Of a stretch of 59,604 bases of DNA, positions 55,071 to 59,604 are shown one piece after another. Below the pieces are notes generated by a model, which searched no databases, was not told where the DNA came from, and saw only the letters and a list, made by a program, of their open reading frames with translations. Source of the stretch: Bacillus thermotolerans (GTDB lineage Bacteria; Bacillota; Bacilli; Bacillales; Domibacillaceae); contig NZ_JWJE02000023.1 in NCBI RefSeq assembly GCF_000812025.2, forward strand, positions 1 to 59,604, in the 5' to 3' direction. Positions within the stretch are counted from its first letter, which is position 1. Each line of letters opens with the position of its first letter. The position numbers were made by a program, and so were the translations under genes.

Positions 55071-55511
55071 ATGAACATCGAAACGAAATATCACGGACAA
55101 GTATCTATTAATGAAGAAGACATTTGGACATTCAGTCAAGGCATCCCGGGGTTCGCGGAGGAGAAACAGTTCACGCTGCTGGCGTTTCCGGATAACGATG
55201 CCTTTTTCGTTCTGCAGTCGACGAACACATCATCACTCGGCTTTATCGTCGCGAGTCCATTTGCCTTCTTCCCGGAGTATGATATTCAATTAGATGACGC
55301 GACCGTGGAAGCATTGGAGATTAAGAAGCCGGAAGAAGCAGCGGTGTATACGATTCTCACCGTCCGCGAGCCGTTTCATGAGACGACTGCGAACCTGCAG
55401 GCGCCAGTGATCGTCAATGTGAAGAACAAGAAGGCGAAGCAAGCGATTCTCAACGACCGCCGCTACCATACGCGTCATTCTATTTTCCCGGCCAGCGCCG
55501 CAAAGGAGTGA
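55071..55511 (+). CDS. fliW: Flagellar assembly factor FliW
   Basis: A 146-residue beta-barrel protein (IETKYHGQVSINEEDIWTF, GIPGFAEEKQFTLL). FliW binds either flagellin or CsrA. When flagellin is exported, FliW is freed and removes CsrA from the hag mRNA. ATG 55071 gives the normal FliW N-terminus; a GTG three codons upstream is poorly spaced. Followed at 6 nt by csrA. Confidence 0.95.
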   Translation: MNIETKYHGQVSINEEDIWTFSQGIPGFAEEKQFTLLAFPDNDAFFVLQSTNTSSLGFIVASPFAFFPEYDIQLDDATVEALEIKKPEEAAVYTILTVREPFHETTANLQAPVIVNVKNKKAKQAILNDRRYHTRHSIFPASAAKE

Positions 55512-55517
55512 GCGAAC

Positions 55518-55745
55518 ATGTTAGTCTTAACGAGGAAGACAGGAGAAGCTATCCAGATCGGCGACGACATTGAAATCACCGTCGTCAGCGTGAAAGGTGA
55601 CCAAATTAAGCTCGGCATCAATGCCCCGAAGCACGTCGACATTCATCGGAAAGAAGTCTACTTAGCCATTCAGGAGGAGAACGAACAAGCGTCAACCGGA
55701 GTAGAGGACATCTTCAGCTTACTTGGGAAAATGAAGGAATCATAG
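55518..55745 (+). CDS. csrA: Translational regulator CsrA
   Basis: A 75-residue RNA-binding dimer ([36 protein letters not shown]). It binds GGA motifs and blocks hag translation; FliW antagonises it. Two matching GGA sites are found in the leader of the flagellin gene 150 nt downstream. GGAG precedes the ATG. Confidence 0.97.
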   Translation: MLVLTRKTGEAIQIGDDIEITVVSVKGDQIKLGINAPKHVDIHRKEVYLAIQEENEQASTGVEDIFSLLGKMKES

Positions 55746-55748
55746 AAG

Positions 55749-55776
55749 AAGAGCTTCGCACAAGAGGCTCTTTTTT
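55749..55776 (+). terminator. Terminator after csrA
   Basis: AAGAGC/GCTCTT stem followed by six T residues. Confidence 0.85.
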
Positions 55777-55813
55777 CTATGCGAAAAAAGCCAAAAAATA
55801 TTCTCATAAACTA

Positions 55814-55840
55814 TTAAATATTCCCTCCCCACTCCGATAT
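55814..55840 (+). promoter_or_regulatory. Sigma-D-type promoter of hag
   Basis: TTAAA (55814-55818) and TCCGATAT (55833-55840), close to TAAA-N15-GCCGATAT. It would give a leader of about 95 nt before the flagellin start. Confidence 0.75.
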
Positions 55841-55899
55841 TAAACATGTAGCAGGCAAGCAAACAGGGCGGCCGACCTGTAGCCCCTGCAACCACAACC

Positions 55900-55917
55900 G
55901 TTCACAAGGACGTGAAC
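55900..55917 (+). promoter_or_regulatory. CsrA-binding hairpin (site 1) in the hag leader
   Basis: GTTCAC/GTGAAC stem with the loop AAGGAC; a GGA in a hairpin loop is the standard CsrA site. Matches the layout of B. subtilis hag. Confidence 0.75.
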
Positions 55918-55926
55918 GACACATTC

Positions 55927-55936
55927 AAGGAGGAAA
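55927..55936 (+). promoter_or_regulatory. CsrA site 2 overlapping the hag ribosome binding site
   Basis: AAGGAGGAAA lies seven nt before the ATG and contains GGA, so CsrA bound here would hide the Shine-Dalgarno sequence. Confidence 0.65.
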
Positions 55937-55942
55937 TTATAA

Positions 55943-57331
55943 ATGAGAATTAATCACAACATTGCGGCGTTGAATACGTATAACAAATTAAATAGTGCAT
56001 CTAACGCTCAAGGCAAATCTATGGAAAAATTGTCTTCCGGTCTTCGTATTAATAATGCGGCAGATGATGCGGCGGGCCTTGCGATCTCCGAGAAAATGCG
56101 TGGGCAAATTAGAGGATTGGATATGGCATCTAAGAATGCGCAGGACGCAACATCTTTAATCCAGACGGCAGAAGGGGCCCTTAACGAAACTCAAGACATT
56201 CTCCAACGTATGCGCGAATTGGCGGTCCAGTCCGCTTCTGATACTAATACAGATGATGACCGTGCGAAAATTCAGTCAGAAGTTGATCAGTTAGCGAAAG
56301 AAATTACACGTATTTCTAATACTACAGAGTTTAATACACAAAATCTATTAGCAGGTGGTTTAGATAACACATACCAAATTGGCGCTAATAAGGGTCAAAA
56401 CATTAATTTAATGGTAAATGCCATGGATGCTCAATCTCTAGGTGTTGCAGGAATGGCATTAACAGCCTCTGGAGCAACATCAGGTATGGAAGGTGCTAGT
56501 TTTAACGGTGATAAAGGAAGTGCTATCACTGATGGCAATGTATTAACTGTTACTGTAACTAATGTTTCTGGTGCTGCGCAAGGTACTACGGGTGCAGTTG
56601 GTGGGTTAACATTGACGACCGATAATAATACCGATGCACTAAATGGTATGACTATTAACTATGTTGATGGTGGCGATAGTGCAGCTGCCGAAGCTGTGTA
56701 TGATAAAGATTTAAATCAGTTAACTATAACAGGAGATTTTAATAATACTGATAAGGGTGACACTTTTACATCTGCTTCTGATTTGACAACAGCTGTTAAT
56801 GCAGCATTGGCTGGAAAAGGAATTACTGAAACTGTAACAATTAGTGGGACAGCAAGTGCTGCTACGGCTGGGGAAAATGCAGCTGTTGCAAGTGGATCAC
56901 ATGGTACAGCGACTATTAGAGTAATAGGAGCGGAAGCTGGAGCATCGGCAGAAACAACTGCAGTTGCTGCAAATGCAAATTCAGTTGAATTAACTGGTGC
57001 TAGATATGGCGGTGTTAAATTAGACTTAAGTGATGGAAATGATTTAACAACATCTTCAACAATTAAAGTTACTGTTTCAGGATCTAGCGCGGCAACATTA
57101 AATCCTGACGGGACAGTTTCAAAAGAAGCAGTAGCAGCTGCTGGGATTGATGTTTCTAGTCAAACATCGGCTGATAATGCAATTGAAACATTAAATAATG
57201 CTATAACAAAAGTATCAGAAGAACGTTCGAAACTAGGCGCGTATCAAAACCGTTTAGAGCACACTATTAATAACTTAAATACGTCTTCTGAAAACCTAAC
57301 TGCCGCGGAATCACGTATCCGTGACGTAGAT
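55943..57331 (+). CDS. hag: Flagellin Hag, exon 1 (interrupted gene)
   Basis: The first 463 codons of the main flagellin: intact D0/D1 N-terminus (MRINHNIAALNTYNKLNSAS), a variable centre rich in Gly, Ala, Thr and Asn with notably AT-rich codons (about 56400-57150), and the start of the conserved C-terminus (NRLEHTINNLNTSSENLTAAESRIRDVD). Unspliced, the frame runs only five codons further (YVLAA, stop at 57349), losing the last helix needed for polymerisation and FliS binding. Exon 2 at 57696 and exon 3 at 58138 supply it. The predicted spliced protein is 506 residues. Control is by a sigma-D promoter and CsrA/FliW, and evidently by RNA splicing. Confidence 0.92.
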
Positions 57332-57695
57332 TATGTTTTAGCTGCTTAGGTAGTGACAAGCACAGTCGTCCTAGTTGGTAACGGCTAGCGATTATAATCG
57401 GGTGAATTGCTGGAACTCCCTTAGAGCTTTTCTTACCACAACGTAGTTGGAAACGACAAGCGTGAAGGGTAAAAAAAGAAAAGATTGGGCAATCAGCAGC
57501 CAAGCTCCTGTGAGGAAACTCTGGAGAAGGTTCAACGACTAGGGTAGACCATCTAAAAGCTAAGCTCAAGATGATGAAACCCATAGGTGAAACAATGTAT
57601 CATCAGCATTGTGAATCCGAAGCGCCCGACCCCTACTAGCTTGACTAGAGGGTGAAGATATAGTCTGGTCATTTGTGAAAGCAAATGTTCGCACG
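57332..57695 (+). ncRNA. Group I intron 1 in hag
   Basis: A 364-nt ORF-less group I intron. Core elements: P (AATTGCTGGAACT, within 57400-57417), Q (AATCAGCAGCC, 57491 on), R (GTTCAACGACTA) and S (GAAGATATAGTCTG). P7 pairs GACTA 57537-57541 with TAGTC 57661-57665. P1 pairs the exon end GAT and intron start (57329-57338) with 57358-57367, placing U57331 opposite G57365. P9.0 pairs 57668-57669 (GU) with 57693-57694 (AC), followed by the terminal G57695. Removal joins RDVD to MAKEMM in frame, the expected flagellin sequence. Confidence 0.92.
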
Positions 57696-57782
57696 ATGGC
57701 GAAAGAAATGATGAACCAAACAAAGAATTCTATTCTTTCTCAAGCAGCACAAGCAATGTTGGCTCAATCCAATCAAATGCCT
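57696..57782 (+). CDS. hag: Flagellin Hag, exon 2
   Basis: A 29-codon exon with no start signals of its own. It encodes MAKEMMNQTKNS followed by ILSQAAQAMLAQSNQMP, the conserved flagellin C-terminal helix. The frame continues without a break into intron 2 for RGVLQLLR and a TGA at 57807-57809, so it already looks like a complete flagellin tail. The 3' boundary is set by pairing of AUGCCU (57777-57782) with GGGCGU (57820-57825) in P1 of intron 2. Confidence 0.85.
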
Positions 57783-58137
57783 CGAGGAGTATTGCAACTC
57801 CTGAGATGATTGATGAGAAGGGCGTCTAGCTTGGTAACGAGCTAGAGGATAACTGGGTGAATTGCTGGAACTTCCTAAAGCTTCATCAACCACAATGTAA
57901 CTGGAAACGGTAGGCGTGACGGTTTGAAAATGATGAGGATGTAACAATGGATAATCAGCAGCCAAGCTCCTGTGAGGAAACTCTGGAGAAGGTTCAACGA
58001 CTAGAGAATACGGTCTAAAGCAAAAGCTATGACTATGAATCTCGTAGGGCAGTAAAAGCTGTTCGAAGTGCCCAGCTCCATGATAATCATGGATGAAGAT
58101 ATAGTCTGTTCTGTAATCGAAAGATGCAGTCGCAAAG
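57783..58137 (+). ncRNA. Group I intron 2 in hag
   Basis: A 355-nt ORF-less intron of the same type as intron 1. The Q-R block 57953-58004 is identical over 52 nt to 57491-57542; P (57855-57872) and S (58094-58108) also match. P7 pairs 57999-58003 with 58102-58106. In P9.0, UU 58109-58110 pairs with AA 58135-58136, a compensated change relative to intron 1, followed by terminal G58137. The guide G57820 stands six nt before the P2 CTAG, as in intron 1. The first 27 nt encode RGVLQLLR-stop and also form an AGGAGT/ACTCCT hairpin within the P1 loop. Confidence 0.87.
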
Positions 58138-58182
58138 CAAGCGAACCAACAACCACAAGGAGTTCTTCAACTTCTTCGTTAA
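58138..58182 (+). CDS. hag: Flagellin Hag, exon 3
   Basis: Fourteen codons plus TAA: QANQQPQGVLQLLR, the canonical Bacillus flagellin end. Joined to exon 2 after intron removal it gives SNQMPQANQQPQGVLQLLR, with a near-repeat of six residues (QSNQMP, QANQQP). The gene's terminator follows at 58198, which shows that the hag transcript is meant to run through both introns. Whether the ribosome normally uses exon 3 or the tail in intron 2 cannot be told from sequence. Confidence 0.78.
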   Translation, partial: QANQQPQGVLQLLR

Positions 58183-58197
58183 TTTTAGATTATTTGG

Positions 58198-58231
58198 AAG
58201 GGACTCTAGTTTGGCTAGGGTCCCTTTCTTT
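58198..58231 (+). terminator. Terminator of hag
   Basis: Twelve-bp stem AAGGGACTCTAG with CTAGGGTCCCTT (one T-G pair), five-nt loop, T-rich tail. It is the first terminator after exon 1. Confidence 0.9.
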
Positions 58232-58427
58232 GTGATAATGTCTGTGCTATTTGCTATCTATAATAATTGAATGGTAAATCGGTAGACAGGCATGTAGTTT
58301 GATTAGTATATAAAGTTTTACACAAAAAGCTTTGCAATTAATTTGTTAATTGTTTATTAAACTGGAGAATTTATTCTTTCTACCAACACCTTTACAAGTT
58401 GGTAAAAATGTGTTCGTTAAGGGGGAG

Positions 58428-59249
58428 ATGGAATTGGAAAGGAATTTGAATAAACAAAGTAAAAATACGCTTGAAAAGTGGTTAATATGCTTAGCTATCT
58501 TATTTGTGCTTACAGCTATTTCAATGCCGTTTGCCATAAGTATGTGGTATAAAAGATACGAGGATTATAGCGGTTTAGCTGCATTAGGTCCTGTAGGAGA
58601 CTTTATCGGCGGTTCTACAATGGCTTTTTTTAATTTAGCTAGTATTTTATTGTTAGTAGCGACGCTTATAATTCAAAGAAAAGAATTAAGGGCTACTCAA
58701 AGGGAGTACCAACTTACCAATAATACAATGATAAAACAACAATTTGAAAATACCTTTTTTAATATGATAAATCTTCAGAATGAGATTGTTAACACAATGA
58801 GTCATAATAAAAGAAGTGGAAGAGAGGCATTGAAATTAATACTTTTCGATTTATGGGCTCGTACCAAAGGAATAGATTTTGAGCAAGATGAATATGATAT
58901 ATATATAAACGTAAAGAATAGATATGCCGCTTTCTTTGAAGCAAATGAAAATAATATTGCCCATTATCTTCGAAACTTATATAGAATTGTAAAAATTATT
59001 TCGAATTCAGACATGGAGGAACACGAAAAGAAAAACTACTTCGGAATATTAAGGGCGCAATGGTCAAAAGATGAGTTTTTCCTTATATACCTAAATTTAT
59101 TTTCTGAGGATGGGATGAAGTTTAAAAATTATGTAAAACAATACGATATTCTAGACATAGAAACAAAAGACGAAACTGGCAACATTATTTTGAAAGAAAC
59201 AGTCCCTTTTGATAGAAAATATTTTTTCTTGTATGAAAAGAATTACTAA
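58428..59249 (+). CDS. Putative phage abortive infection membrane protein (AbiC-like)
   Basis: A 273-residue protein with two membrane helices near the N-terminus (ICLAILFVLTAISMPFAIS and FFNLASILLLVATLIIQ) and a cytoplasmic helical part (QQFENTFFNMINLQNEIVNTM, YFGILRAQWSKDEFFLIYLN). The arrangement resembles the putAbiC family of putative phage abortive infection proteins; this is from memory and only moderately certain. The gene is clearly more AT-rich than the rest of the window, suggesting acquisition. GGGGGAG directly precedes ATG 58428 and stands six nt before a TTG at 58434, either of which may be the start. Confidence 0.65.
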   Translation: MELERNLNKQSKNTLEKWLICLAILFVLTAISMPFAISMWYKRYEDYSGLAALGPVGDFIGGSTMAFFNLASILLLVATLIIQRKELRATQREYQLTNNTMIKQQFENTFFNMINLQNEIVNTMSHNKRSGREALKLILFDLWARTKGIDFEQDEYDIYINVKNRYAAFFEANENNIAHYLRNLYRIVKIISNSDMEEHEKKNYFGILRAQWSKDEFFLIYLNLFSEDGMKFKNYVKQYDILDIETKDETGNIILKETVPFDRKYFFLYEKNY

Positions 59250-59393
59250 TAGACTTCTTCCTAATAAGTATCTAGATACTAATATACTAAAGAAGAAACA
59301 CTGAATTAGAGAGACAATTAATTTCTACATAATATAATTAGTTTATTTGGCAATTATTTAATCGTTTGAAATTAATTATGAATCTGAATAGAA

Positions 59394-59431
59394 AAGAGAC
59401 AGTCTCCTTTAGGAATAGGAGACTGTCTCTT
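59394..59431. terminator. Perfect 15-bp hairpin, probable terminator
   Basis: AAGAGACAGTCTCCT with AGGAGACTGTCTCTT, eight-nt loop. T-tracts are poor on the plus side; A residues on the left would give U residues on the minus strand. Confidence 0.65.
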
Positions 59432-59484
59432 CATTCTGTTGATAAAGTCTTCTGTCAATGGACAAGCAATGAAAAAATATGTAG

Positions 59485-59520
59485 AATCTCCTCAGAATAC
59501 ATGAAAGAGGAGATTTTTTT
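59485..59520 (+). promoter_or_regulatory. Terminator-like hairpin carrying the ribosome site of the last ORF
   Basis: AATCTCCTC (59485-59493) pairs with GAGGAGATT (59507-59515), followed by T residues up to the ATG at 59521. The 3' arm contains the GAGGAG Shine-Dalgarno of the following ORF. Confidence 0.6.
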
Positions 59521-59604
59521 ATGTTCTTTTCTCACACCTACCAGGAAATTGAACAAAACCGGGCGTTCTATCTTCACATGTATGATGCTTCCCATCAGCT
59601 TGTC
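59521..59604 (+). CDS. Partial ORF at the right edge, unknown product
   Basis: Twenty-eight codons (MFFSHTYQEIEQNRAFYLHM onward) open to the window end. GAGGAG lies eight nt before the ATG. Codon use is closer to the backbone genes than to the AT-rich gene before it. I do not recognise the family from this short part. Confidence 0.5.
   Translation, partial: MFFSHTYQEIEQNRAFYLHMYDASHQLV

Larger units (their letters stand above)
59250..59520. other. AT-rich intergenic region with two hairpins
   Basis: About 270 nt. It is AT-rich without ORFs up to 59390, followed by the hairpins at 59394-59431 and 59485-59520. Confidence 0.5.

Noticed and set aside
57669-57965. Minus-strand ORF of 98 codons across the intron region
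   Set aside because: It overlaps exon 2 and the intron core in antisense, has no ribosome site, and is explained by composition.
57332-58137. Group II intron, IStron or intein
   Set aside because: No reverse transcriptase, transposase or protein-splicing motifs; the conserved GTTCAACGACTA and AAGATATAGTC blocks are typical of group I.
57329-58182. Flagellin gene as a pseudogene broken by a frameshift or stop
   Set aside because: The break coincides with full group I intron cores, the reading frame resumes precisely at MAKEMM, and the terminator lies after the third segment, so an interrupted but functional gene is more likely.

Overview
The window looks like a chromosome segment of a motile, low-to-mid-GC Gram-positive rod of the Bacillaceae. 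The backbone follows the Bacillus subtilis order tagO - LCP gene (tagV/yvhJ) - yvyE - degS - degU - degV - comFA - comFC - yvyF - flgM - flgN - flgK - flgL - yviE - fliW - csrA - hag. Ribosome binding sites are strong GGAGG-type. The phenylalanine dehydrogenase strongly resembles, from memory, the Bacillus (Pseudobacillus) badius enzyme, so that species or a close relative is my best guess. No tRNA, rRNA, CRISPR array, insertion sequence or complete prophage was seen.

Layout. (1) 1-7.3 kb: slaP and secA2 (accessory Sec/S-layer export, minus strand), tagO, an LCP ligase gene and yvyE. (2) 7.3-9.2 kb: degS-degU behind a structured leader. (3) 9.4-34.6 kb: a 25-kb block between degU and degV, where B. 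subtilis has the two genes adjacent. It holds a lipoprotein gene, luxS, and a phenylacetate pathway: a PaaI-type thioesterase, paaK, a ferredoxin reductase and ferredoxin, paaABCD, an EthD-like gene, three crotonases, an aldehyde dehydrogenase, paaH, paaJ, paaX and a PaaY-like gene. These are followed by an NAD(P)H-dependent flavin oxidoreductase, an NSS-type sodium symporter, an Lrp regulator, phenylalanine dehydrogenase and a complete 2-oxoacid dehydrogenase complex (E1alpha, E1beta, E2, E3). Read together, the genes suggest L-Phe uptake, deamination to phenylpyruvate, oxidative decarboxylation to phenylacetyl-CoA, ring epoxidation and beta-oxidation. (4) 34.9-42.3 kb: degV, a Fur-box-controlled siderophore ABC transporter and a large SLH-domain surface protein. 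(5) 42.5-55.8 kb: the comF and late flagellar cluster, enlarged by a FliK-like protein, an FlhB-C-terminal homologue, fliS, a second large flagellin and a yaaR gene.

(6) 55.9-58.2 kb: the main flagellin gene hag. It has a sigma-D-type promoter and two apparent CsrA-binding sites in its leader, directly after fliW and csrA. Its coding sequence is broken near the C-terminus by two tandem ORF-less group I introns of 364 and 355 nt, which share a 52-nt identical core block. Exon 1 ends in RDVD, exon 2 restores MAKEMMNQTKNS and exon 3 restores ANQQPQGVLQLLR. The start of intron 2 itself encodes a canonical flagellin tail plus stop, so leaving intron 2 in the transcript would still give a normal-looking C-terminus. 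This is the most unusual feature of the window.

(7) 58.4-59.6 kb: an AT-rich end with a putative AbiC-like membrane protein and a truncated ORF whose Shine-Dalgarno lies inside a terminator-like hairpin.

Starts were chosen by eye from ribosome binding sites. Family calls come from motifs and memory; no database search was run.
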